IMG/VR virus record: IMGVR_UViG_3300047564_003298
Location: 1-44,019 of that record
DNA: 44,019 nucleotides
Source of the DNA: a virus
Direction: 5' to 3' (one strand)
Shown here piece by piece: positions 10,179-17,033 of the stretch (position 1 is its first letter; each line of letters opens with the position of its first letter). The position numbers were made by a program, and so were the translations under genes. The notes below the pieces were generated by a model. The model did not search any database. It was given only the letters and a program-made list of their open reading frames with translations, and was not told the origin of the DNA.

Positions 10179-10186
10179 TATTTAGT
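10179..10186 (-). promoter_or_regulatory. Possible late promoter, ACTAAATA
   Basis: ACTAAATA, a 6 of 8 match to the late box, lies 28 bases upstream of the 820-aa gene start in a 46-base gap after the glycosyltransferase. Spacing resembles that of the perfect box at 5473. Confidence 0.45.
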
Positions 10187-10196
10187 ATTTGCGGAA

Positions 10197-11159
10197 TCAA
10201 TCGTATCGGTCGGGGATTTCCCAGTCATTCACGACATCTGGAGGCAAAAGAATACTTCTCGAGATGGCTCTATTCTCAAGTTTTCGATTGATGTAGTCGA
10301 CGCCAGAGTATTTTCGATATTCTTCGAAGAAATCATCGCTGAAACTATCCAAGAAAATGCGAAATTCTTTCTTCGACTTTTCTTTATTTCTCTGCAACTG
10401 TTCATGCGAAACAACTTGGCTTACATCTTGTTTCGTGATATATCGATGCGTGTCGATTAGATGATAGCAATGAATCTGCGTAGGCGCGCAGAGTTTATAT
10501 CCTGCAGCGATAGACGCAAGAGTCATATACTGCTCCTCACCCTCAAAGAAGATGCGAGGATTCATTCCGACATTTCTTAGCCAATCGCTATGTGTGAAAA
10601 AGTTTCCAGCAAATAGGTGAATTGTTGGGTGTAAGAAATCTTTAGTCGCCTCTCGAAACTCGCCGTGAGCACCAAGAATATAGTTATCGTGGAAAGACCA
10701 ATATCCAGCCTTTACTGTAATGCTTCCATGACGATCAATAAATGGAGTACCGTCGTCTTGCATTCTGAATGAGCCACAATTCGCATCGATGATAATTCTA
10801 TCGGTTTGATGCTGCTGCATTCCAAGTTTGAAATCATTGATCAAATAACGATCCCAATTCTTATCAAACAGCATATGAGAGTCGACTTGATAATAGAACT
10901 CTTCATCGTCAAGTTGAATTGAATTCAGATGTCTTGCCCAACCGACTCCGTCTGAATATTTGGCATCAATTCTTTTATAGCGAACGTTTTTATTTTGAGC
11001 GAGATCTGGATACTTCGCTTCTAGACTATCTGGGTAGTCAGTCTGTTCAAATACGCCATACGTCACTTTTGTCAGTTGAGATTGCATCTCCATCATATTG
11101 CGTAAAGTTTGGTGGAGAAGTGGGTCTCTGTACGAGACAATACTGACAAAAATCTTCAT
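10197..11159 (-). CDS. GT60-like glycosyltransferase (Skp1 GlcNAc-transferase type)
   Basis: 320 aa from ATG 11159. The fold is GT-A-like. It begins MKIFVSIVSYRDPLLHQTL, a nucleotide-binding strand. The metal-site motif is YYQVDSHMLFDKNWD (D-S-H in place of DXD). A C-terminal acceptor/catalytic region reads NPRIFFEGEEQYMTLASIAAG and then HCYHL. This order (SI-SYRDP, DSHM-F--NWD, FF-GEE) is that of the GT60 family, whose characterised eukaryotic members add GlcNAc to hydroxyproline of Skp1. The preceding oxygenase stop overlaps this ATG (TAATG), and GAGAGG lies upstream, so the start is well supported and the two are probably translated together. No signal peptide; it would act in the cell. 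Donor and acceptor are unknown. Modification of hydroxylated fibre proteins is inference from context. Confidence 0.85.
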   Translation of the reverse strand: MKIFVSIVSYRDPLLHQTLRNMMEMQSQLTKVTYGVFEQTDYPDSLEAKYPDLAQNKNVRYKRIDAKYSDGVGWARHLNSIQLDDEEFYYQVDSHMLFDKNWDRYLINDFKLGMQQHQTDRIIIDANCGSFRMQDDGTPFIDRHGSITVKAGYWSFHDNYILGAHGEFREATKDFLHPTIHLFAGNFFTHSDWLRNVGMNPRIFFEGEEQYMTLASIAAGYKLCAPTQIHCYHLIDTHRYITKQDVSQVVSHEQLQRNKEKSKKEFRIFLDSFSDDFFEEYRKYSGVDYINRKLENRAISRSILLPPDVVNDWEIPDRYD

Positions 11160-11722
11160 TAGCAACCTCTCTTTCCCATCACCCATACGTTCAACGACTT
11201 GCGCGTTCCAGAAGTGACTGTTGTGATTCGTGATGGCATCCATGGAGCATGGAAAACTATGCTGCCCAAATTTGGTTTGATTGGCATCACTTCTCCAGGA
11301 TCACCCGTGCCCATGATCTCAATCTCACCGCCCAAATATTCTTCTGGGTCTGTGAGCATAATTGATGCCGAGATTTTACGTTCCCAATTTAGAAATGCAA
11401 AGTCGACATCGTAATGCCAACCACATTCTTGCCCTTTCTTATATTTGGTATATGCGAATGCATCAAACCCATCAATATCGTACATGAAGAAATCGATATT
11501 GATTCGACCAACCAACGCAGAAAACTTATCAAAGAGCCATTGAGTGTCTTGATTTGGCGGGAGAATCGCGATGTCTGCTTTATTCTTGCCGTTTATCTGG
11601 TCTTTAGAAAACATTAGTTTCTTTTCTAAAGAAGTCACAGCATCAACTTCTTCTTGTGTCAAGAAGTCCGATATGACAGCGAATTTGGATAGAACACGAT
11701 TATATTTGATAACTTGAGGCAT
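11159..11722 (-). CDS. 2-oxoglutarate/Fe(II) oxygenase-like protein (copy 2, distal His replaced)
   Basis: 187 aa, clear paralogue of the enzyme at 7047-7646: shared MYDIDGFD, LTDPEEYLGGE, VTSGTRKSL and WVMG blocks. H103 and D105 are present in GWHYDVDF and R174 in SGTRKSL. The residue aligned with the distal iron ligand is Ser164 (WMPSRI against FMPHRV), encoded by TCA at 11233-11231, two base changes from any His codon. His158 lies six residues earlier and could conceivably substitute. It may be inactive, altered in chemistry, or a substrate-binding partner. The start at ATG 11722 has GGAG six bases upstream and aligns with the paralogue; an upstream GTG at 11734 is less likely. It overlaps the glycosyltransferase start. 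Confidence 0.85.
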   Translation of the reverse strand: MPQVIKYNRVLSKFAVISDFLTQEEVDAVTSLEKKLMFSKDQINGKNKADIAILPPNQDTQWLFDKFSALVGRINIDFFMYDIDGFDAFAYTKYKKGQECGWHYDVDFAFLNWERKISASIMLTDPEEYLGGEIEIMGTGDPGEVMPIKPNLGSIVFHAPWMPSRITTVTSGTRKSLNVWVMGKRGC

Positions 11723-11758
11723 AACGAACTCCACTTTACATGATCAACTAGTATAACC

Positions 11759-11766
11759 TATTTATT
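11759..11766 (-). promoter_or_regulatory. Probable late promoter, AATAAATA
   Basis: AATAAATA matches 7 of 8 positions of the late consensus. It sits 36 bases upstream of the second oxygenase start and overlaps the stop codon of the 516-aa repeat gene. It would drive the oxygenase-glycosyltransferase pair. Confidence 0.6.
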
Positions 11767-13312
11767 CGATTCTTACAACTATTTGTCCACCTGCAGGAAC
11801 TTCAATTGGGTGATCGCGATAATCAATCTCTTGGTTCTCAAAGTAGTAGCTGACTTCTTGCTCATTGACGTATACACCTGGAGCACAAACGCCGCCACCT
11901 GGGAAGTAAACACCAAATGCATATCCAGGCTCTCCTGGAGTTCCAGGAATTGGGAAGTTGTAGGTGCTTGCGCTTCCAGGATTATATGATGCTACAAAGT
12001 TTCCAGAATAACTTGCTATGCTATTGCCTGTGTATGTTGCTGGATTTCCTGAGTTGTAGCCAGAAACAAAGTTGGATGTATATGATGCTGGGTTACCAAG
12101 ATTATATGATGGCGGTGGTGCTGGATTATATCCAGCGATATTGTTTCCAGTATACGTTGCAGGGCTACCTGTGTTATATCCTGCATTGTTACCAGTATAA
12201 CCAGCTAATGTATTTCCAGAGAATCCACCAACAAACGTTGGATTATAATTTCCTGGATTACCAGTATTATATGATGCAGGATTACCACCAGGAGCAAATC
12301 CTGCTGTATTGTTGCCTGTATAGTTACCAGCAGAACCTGAATTATAGTTTACGCTGTTACCAGAATAGTTGCCAGCTGTTGCAGGATTATAGTTCTCAGT
12401 GTTACCAATATAATTTGCTATTGAACCTGTGTTATAATTTGGACCACCAGATCCACCTGCTGGAGTACATTCATAATTGACTTCATAATATTGTAATCCA
12501 CCACTTGTACTATTGATAACACCATTGGTTGTTGCAATTGGTGATGGGCAACTTGCGCTCCATCCAGACTCATAGTTCACATTGTTTACAAAAACCGAAT
12601 ACTCTAAAGGCTCACCTGGAGCACTTACTCTTCTTTCAACTTCATAGAAAGTCGTAGCATTCCAATTTACTCCACCACCACCTGGATTATATCCTGAGAT
12701 GTTTGTTGGGTTATATCCTGAAATATTGGTTGGGTTGAATGTTGCCGCATTTGTTGGATTGAATGATGCCACATTTCCAGGAGTATAATTTGCGTTTCCT
12801 GGAGTAAATGCTGGTGGATTATAGCCTGTGATTGTTGGTGCATTGTACGTTGCAGGATTTCCACCTGACAATACTGGATTGTAAGTTGCTGTGTTATCAT
12901 TATAACCTGCAAGAGATCCTGCATTATAATCACCAGTCCAATTACCTGGTGTCGGCGGACCACCCTCTAATGCGGTATATGTTATGTAAATGTTTAGTCC
13001 AATAGCCGCATGTGGACCTGCTCCTGGATTACCATAAGCAGTAGTTGGGCTTGGCAGCGTTGGCGTTGTCAATAATTGAGGATAATATTGAAATCCAATT
13101 TGAACAGGATCTTCTTCAAAAACTTGAGCAAATCCATTATCATTGACAAAAAATGTTGCGCTCCAATAAACCAATCCACCACCTGACGGTGGATTGTATG
13201 TCATGAAATTGCCAGTATATGATGCTACACCTGTATTATAGCCTGAAAGGTTTCCACCAGTGCTTGGATTGTATGTTGCAGGATTTCCTGGTGAGTAGAT
13301 TTCAGTAGACAT
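11762..13312 (-). CDS. Asn/Tyr-rich repeat fibre protein, C-terminal-type partner
   Basis: 516 aa of the same octad repeats (PATYNPST, NISGYNPT, NPASYTSN) with two non-repeat inserts, at about residues 48-130 (starting VYWSATFFVND) and 225-295 (starting NWNATTFYEVE and ending YECTPAG). The C-terminus, with NFPIPGTPG and GVYFPGG and ending VPAGGQIVVRIE, matches that of the 820-aa protein. The N-terminus lacks the PYGR/VSGR head of the other two repeat proteins. Its ATG overlaps the stop of the 758-aa gene (TAATG), so the two are translationally coupled. Together, 758 plus 516 contain the head and tail that the 820-aa protein has in one chain. It is probably a virion fibre component; the repeat family is unrecognised. 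Confidence 0.85.
   Translation of the reverse strand: MSTEIYSPGNPATYNPSTGGNLSGYNTGVASYTGNFMTYNPPSGGGLVYWSATFFVNDNGFAQVFEEDPVQIGFQYYPQLLTTPTLPSPTTAYGNPGAGPHAAIGLNIYITYTALEGGPPTPGNWTGDYNAGSLAGYNDNTATYNPVLSGGNPATYNAPTITGYNPPAFTPGNANYTPGNVASFNPTNAATFNPTNISGYNPTNISGYNPGGGGVNWNATTFYEVERRVSAPGEPLEYSVFVNNVNYESGWSASCPSPIATTNGVINSTSGGLQYYEVNYECTPAGGSGGPNYNTGSIANYIGNTENYNPATAGNYSGNSVNYNSGSAGNYTGNNTAGFAPGGNPASYNTGNPGNYNPTFVGGFSGNTLAGYTGNNAGYNTGSPATYTGNNIAGYNPAPPPSYNLGNPASYTSNFVSGYNSGNPATYTGNSIASYSGNFVASYNPGSASTYNFPIPGTPGEPGYAFGVYFPGGGVCAPGVYVNEQEVSYYFENQEIDYRDHPIEVPAGGQIVVRIE
11965..13305 (-). repeat. Degenerate octad-coding tandem repeat
   Basis: In-frame 21 to 24-base units encoding A/G-x-Y-N/T-x-G-N octads, broken by inserts at about 12425-12665 and 12915-13185. 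Confidence 0.8.
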
Positions 13313-15588
13313 TAGTAAGTTAGAACCCCATTAGCATAGAAATTTGGGCTAGACTTATACTTATTATTGAATGTATAGACTGTATATGGATAGTTGATTG
13401 AGACAATTGCGTTGATGCGTATAGCATTACCATTCTTGTCTACAAAACTATCTCCAACTTGAACTTGTGCAACTTCCTCCAAAGATCTATATCCTTGCAT
13501 TGTCAAATTTGGATTCATAGAAGCATAACCCTTTCCGATAACGAAGAATGGGTGATCATCAGATGCTCTGATTGCAACGCTATTTTCCAAGATGTACTCA
13601 AACATGACTCTGTTCACACGAGTAATAATTTCTGAAACTTCATTCGTCTCGTGCTGACCTGTTTCTGGATTGTAAGATAGAATTTCATCTCCAACCTGAA
13701 TAGTCTCAATGGTCTTGGTTGAGCCGTCAGCCATTGCAATGAGCGTGTCACCAGCGAAGCAACATCCACCACCGCCACCACCACTTGGTGCTGGAGCGTT
13801 ATAACCAGAAATTGTTGGTTCATTATATGTTGCTGCAAATCCTTCATTATAAGTTGCCACATTACCTGCATTATAAACAGCATTTCCAGCATTATATGTT
13901 TCAGTGCTTCCGCTGTTATATCCAGCAATGTTGTTTCCGCTATAAGTTCCTGCTACACCACTGTTATAGTTTGCAATATTACCTGGAACATAATTTGCGA
14001 TAGATCCAGCGTTATAGCTCCCTGTTGCAAAGTTTCCAGTGTAGTTTGCGATGTTTCCTGTGTTGTAAAGCTGCGCGCCAGCCGCATTGAATGTTGCTGT
14101 GAAGTTTCCAGTATAGTTTGCTGGATTACCTGTATTGTAATCTGCACTTCCTATATTATACACAGCATTACCCACATTGAAGCCACCAATAGTAGTTGGC
14201 GTGAATGATGCTGGATTGCCTGTATTGTAATTCGGTGTTGATGCGCCTGGAGGATTATAACCATTGATTGTTGCAAACGAACAATCAGTAAATGGATTTC
14301 CTGGAGTGAAGACTGCTGAGTTGCCAACAAAGCTGTTTATATTACCAGCGTTGTAAACTGCATTTCCTTGATTATAATTTGCATTATTATCAGTATAAGT
14401 GATTGCATTACCAGCAGTGAATCCTGAAGGATTACCTGTATTATAGTTTGCATTATTACCAGTATATCCACCGATAAAATTGCCGCTATAAGTTGATGGT
14501 GTTCCGACGTTGTAAGCACTTGCTGATCCTGGATTATATCCAGAAATATTTGTTGTATTATATGATGCTGGGTTTCCAGGATTATAAACTAGTGTTCCTG
14601 GATTATAATTGGCAGTTCCAGGCGTTGCTGGAGAACACTCATAGTATATATTATAGAAGTAAACCATTTGCCCACCACCAACAACAAACCCAGGAAAGTT
14701 TGGGAAGTTGCTTGGCGTGACTGCTTCTGCTGTAAATTCAGTTGGGCAACCAACTGATGTTCCTGTTCCTTCAAATGCTATTTGTTGATAATAATAGTAA
14801 CCTTCATCGAAGAAAGTTTCAACGATAACACCATACCAATTTACTGTTGATGGATTGTAGTTTGCAATTCCACCTGGATTATATACTGGCGACATTCCAC
14901 CAAATATATTAGTTGGAACTGTTACAACATTTCCTGCATTATAGGTTGCAGGATTACCAGTATTATAGTTTGCGCTATTCCCAGAATAGGCAGTGATATT
15001 GTTCGAACCACCAACATATGTTGCTGGATTGCCTGTGGTATATGTTGCACTACCAGCATTGTATCCGCTAATGTTTCTTGTATTATAACCGCCAGGAGTT
15101 GCAGCGTTATAACTTGTACCAACACCAGTATTATAACCAGCAATGTTTGTTGCGTTATAACCTGTAATGTTGCCAGCATTATATTGAGCGCCGCCTGTGC
15201 TTCCTGAGTTATACCCCACAATGACTGCAGGATTGAAGCCAGTGCCACAAGGATTATAGATTGCGTTATTACCACCGCTGGCTGGAATTTCAGTATTTCC
15301 AGTATACGATGCTGGGTTGCCAAAATTGTAATTGGCGTTGTTACCAGTATAGGAAGCAGTAAAACCTGGATTGTATGTTGCAGCAACACCAGAGTTATAT
15401 GATGCTGCGCTGTTGCCTGTATAAGTTGCAATATTACCAGGAACTAGACAGTTACCAGATCCACCGCGACCTGAAACGTAAAGACGATTTCTTCCATATG
15501 GAACAAACATATTTCCATATGTGTTGAACACAGTCGACCCACGAGTTGCCGTCCATGTTTTTTCTAATTCATCAATACGTTTTGGCAT
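13312..15588 (-). CDS. Asn/Tyr-rich repeat fibre protein with C-terminal Hint autoprocessing domain
   Basis: 758 aa. The head (about 1-60) has VPYGR and VSGRGGSGN as in the 820-aa protein. Octad repeats run to about residue 600, with a non-repeat insert at about 250-340 (NWYGVIVETFF to YYECSPATPG). After a six-Gly linker comes a Hint domain, residues 609-758. It has CCFAGDTLIAMADG with Cys609/610 as candidate nucleophile, QVGDEILSYN, then S676-D-D-H679 in RASDDHPFFV as the TxxH-like block, then VYTFNN and NFYANGVLTY at the end. Hint domains break the peptide bond before the Cys by an N-to-S acyl shift. The usual C-terminal His-Asn is absent, so N-terminal cleavage or transfer, not splicing, is expected. 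Its stop overlaps the next repeat gene's start. Confidence 0.85.
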   Translation of the reverse strand: MPKRIDELEKTWTATRGSTVFNTYGNMFVPYGRNRLYVSGRGGSGNCLVPGNIATYTGNSAASYNSGVAATYNPGFTASYTGNNANYNFGNPASYTGNTEIPASGGNNAIYNPCGTGFNPAVIVGYNSGSTGGAQYNAGNITGYNATNIAGYNTGVGTSYNAATPGGYNTRNISGYNAGSATYTTGNPATYVGGSNNITAYSGNSANYNTGNPATYNAGNVVTVPTNIFGGMSPVYNPGGIANYNPSTVNWYGVIVETFFDEGYYYYQQIAFEGTGTSVGCPTEFTAEAVTPSNFPNFPGFVVGGGQMVYFYNIYYECSPATPGTANYNPGTLVYNPGNPASYNTTNISGYNPGSASAYNVGTPSTYSGNFIGGYTGNNANYNTGNPSGFTAGNAITYTDNNANYNQGNAVYNAGNINSFVGNSAVFTPGNPFTDCSFATINGYNPPGASTPNYNTGNPASFTPTTIGGFNVGNAVYNIGSADYNTGNPANYTGNFTATFNAAGAQLYNTGNIANYTGNFATGSYNAGSIANYVPGNIANYNSGVAGTYSGNNIAGYNSGSTETYNAGNAVYNAGNVATYNEGFAATYNEPTISGYNAPAPSGGGGGGCCFAGDTLIAMADGSTKTIETIQVGDEILSYNPETGQHETNEVSEIITRVNRVMFEYILENSVAIRASDDHPFFVIGKGYASMNPNLTMQGYRSLEEVAQVQVGDSFVDKNGNAIRINAIVSINYPYTVYTFNNKYKSSPNFYANGVLTY
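13785..15450 (-). repeat. Degenerate octad-coding tandem repeat
   Basis: In-frame units encoding A-x-Y-N/T-x-G-N octads, with a higher share of Val and Ile (VYNAGNIN types) than the other two proteins. Broken by an insert at about 14610-14850. Confidence 0.8.
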
Positions 15589-15594
15589 TGTATC

Positions 15595-16803
15595 TTATCT
15601 GAAGTCTTTTACTGCCAATGTACCAACATACGTTGAGCCACCGTCATACGATGTAAATGTCCAAAGATCTTTACTACTTGATCCTGTAGTTTTTGGAGGA
15701 ATTGCGCCACCAGACCAATAAACAGTATTGGCAAAAGTATAGGTTCTTCCGCCAGTTCCATCTTGGATGATAATAAGCGAGAACGTCACTGCAAGACCAT
15801 TAGATGGTGCATTGGTAAACGTAAACGTCGTTGGTCCATTGAGAGTATACTTGAACCAATTTGATGAACTCAAGTCTACGCTCACTGCACCTGATACTGT
15901 GCTTGAAGAGATAAAGTCTTTAGTTGCCTTGAAGTTTGCAGTGACGTTACCCATGACAACGTTGGCTGGAAGATTATTGTATTCAATTTTCCAAGCACCA
16001 TCTGATTCATGCCAGTGGAGATCAGCATTTGCTGTTCCAATACTTTGACCGCGACGAACACGGAAGTATCCATCACCACCTGAAGAAGAAGTGAATCGAA
16101 GAACATATTTGTCGCTATCGGTCACTGCTGGGGCAAGAATAGGGTCTTCAACAGTCAACGTGCGAATATACGCATTGATGATATTTGCATTAGCAATGTT
16201 CGCAAGATTACGAACAAGTAGATTACCTGTTGCTGTATTACTTGCAACGTTTAGATTATATGCAAATACGTTATTTGTTACGTTCAACGTTCCAGTAACA
16301 TTCACATTTGCAAAGATAAACGTATTTGGGTGAATGTTTAGCGTTGCGGACTGTTCTGTATTTGCAATGTTTACAATACCAGCATTGATTGACACTTTCA
16401 CAACGTTGACGTTTATGATACCATGCGAAACGTTTGAGAAGGTGATGTTAGATCCATAGAATGCAGTGTTTGTATTTACTGTGAATAGATCTGTTTCGCC
16501 CATTCTTCTAAATTCAATGTCGCCAGCGTCGACATAAACATGATTTGTAGAATTGTCTACTTCTATGTTATGGACAGTAAGTGTTCCATCGATATTCGTA
16601 TCGTCTTTGACGTCAAGAATAACACCGCCAGCAGAGTTAGCGATGCGAACGTAACCCTCTGAGATGACAACGTTGCCAAAAGGCTTGACGAAGTCGCCGC
16701 GACAAATTTCGTTCACGTCGTTTGCCATGAGGTTGTCGTTGATACGCCACTGATTGAACGTATTTGACACCGTTGTTAGGTAAACATTTATTGTATTTGC
16801 CAT
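15595..16803 (-). CDS. Tail fibre / virion structural protein
   Basis: 402 aa. The N-terminus (MANTINVYLTTVSNTFNQWR) reads like a phage fibre head. The middle is a long beta-rich stretch of Val/Asn/Thr repeats (about 65-215), typical of a beta-helix shaft. Residues about 225-285 hold RFTSSSGGDGYFRVRRG and ADLHWHESDGAWKIEYNN. The C-terminal 110 residues (VDLSSSNWFKYTLNGPTTF and IIIQDGTGGRTYTF, then TFTSYDGG) match a domain common at the tips of phage fibres. The gene starts one base after the coiled-coil gene. Adhesion or baseplate-attached fibre function is inferred from architecture. Exact T4 counterpart not assigned. Confidence 0.75.
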   Translation of the reverse strand: MANTINVYLTTVSNTFNQWRINDNLMANDVNEICRGDFVKPFGNVVISEGYVRIANSAGGVILDVKDDTNIDGTLTVHNIEVDNSTNHVYVDAGDIEFRRMGETDLFTVNTNTAFYGSNITFSNVSHGIINVNVVKVSINAGIVNIANTEQSATLNIHPNTFIFANVNVTGTLNVTNNVFAYNLNVASNTATGNLLVRNLANIANANIINAYIRTLTVEDPILAPAVTDSDKYVLRFTSSSGGDGYFRVRRGQSIGTANADLHWHESDGAWKIEYNNLPANVVMGNVTANFKATKDFISSSTVSGAVSVDLSSSNWFKYTLNGPTTFTFTNAPSNGLAVTFSLIIIQDGTGGRTYTFANTVYWSGGAIPPKTTGSSSKDLWTFTSYDGGSTYVGTLAVKDFR

Positions 16804-16804
16804 G

Positions 16805-17032
16805 TTATTTCTCGCCGCCGACCGCTTTTAGTATTTGATTGAGCATAGACTTGATATCAGAGACTTCTGATTTCAAATTATTTATTTCTTCCTCGACCAT
16901 CTTTGTTCTTCGCAACTCAGCCATCTTTTGCTGATGCTTTGCGACTGCAGATTTGTTTGTATTCAAGATAGCAAAATTATTCAAATCCTTGACATAATTT
17001 AGATTGTCACTCACCTTTGCCTTTTCTGTCAT
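16805..17032 (-). CDS. Small coiled-coil protein
   Basis: 75 aa from ATG 17032 (MTEKAKVSDNLNYVKDLNNF). The C-terminal half has heptad spacing of Ile, Leu, Val and Met (MVEEEINNLKSEVSDIKSML), predicting a coiled coil, and ends VGGEK. The ATG is preceded by AGAGGG and lies one base after the stop of the 1063-aa gene; a GTG at 17053 is less likely. Small helical proteins in this place of T4-type operons may be fibre chaperones or trimerisation factors, but I cannot name this one. Confidence 0.7.
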   Translation of the reverse strand: MTEKAKVSDNLNYVKDLNNFAILNTNKSAVAKHQQKMAELRRTKMVEEEINNLKSEVSDIKSMLNQILKAVGGEK

Positions 17033-17033
17033 A

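Noticed and set aside
11160-11243. N-terminal extension of the glycosyltransferase to 11243.
   Set aside because: The extension lies inside the oxygenase gene. ATG 11159 has a ribosome site and begins exactly at the first GT strand (KIFVSIVSYRDP).
13312-13314. Sequencing frameshift or error as the cause of the 758/516 split.
   Set aside because: A complete Hint domain with its own ending lies before the stop, and the TAATG junction matches other junctions in the window.
7795-15431. Open frames antisense to or out of frame with the Asn/Tyr repeat genes, rich in Tyr/Leu/Cys or Ile/Gln.
   Set aside because: They mirror the 24-base periodicity and have no ribosome sites or sensible composition.
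7790-15450. Regular short repeats that could suggest a CRISPR array.
   Set aside because: Units are contiguous, in frame, variable and without spacers; they are protein-coding.
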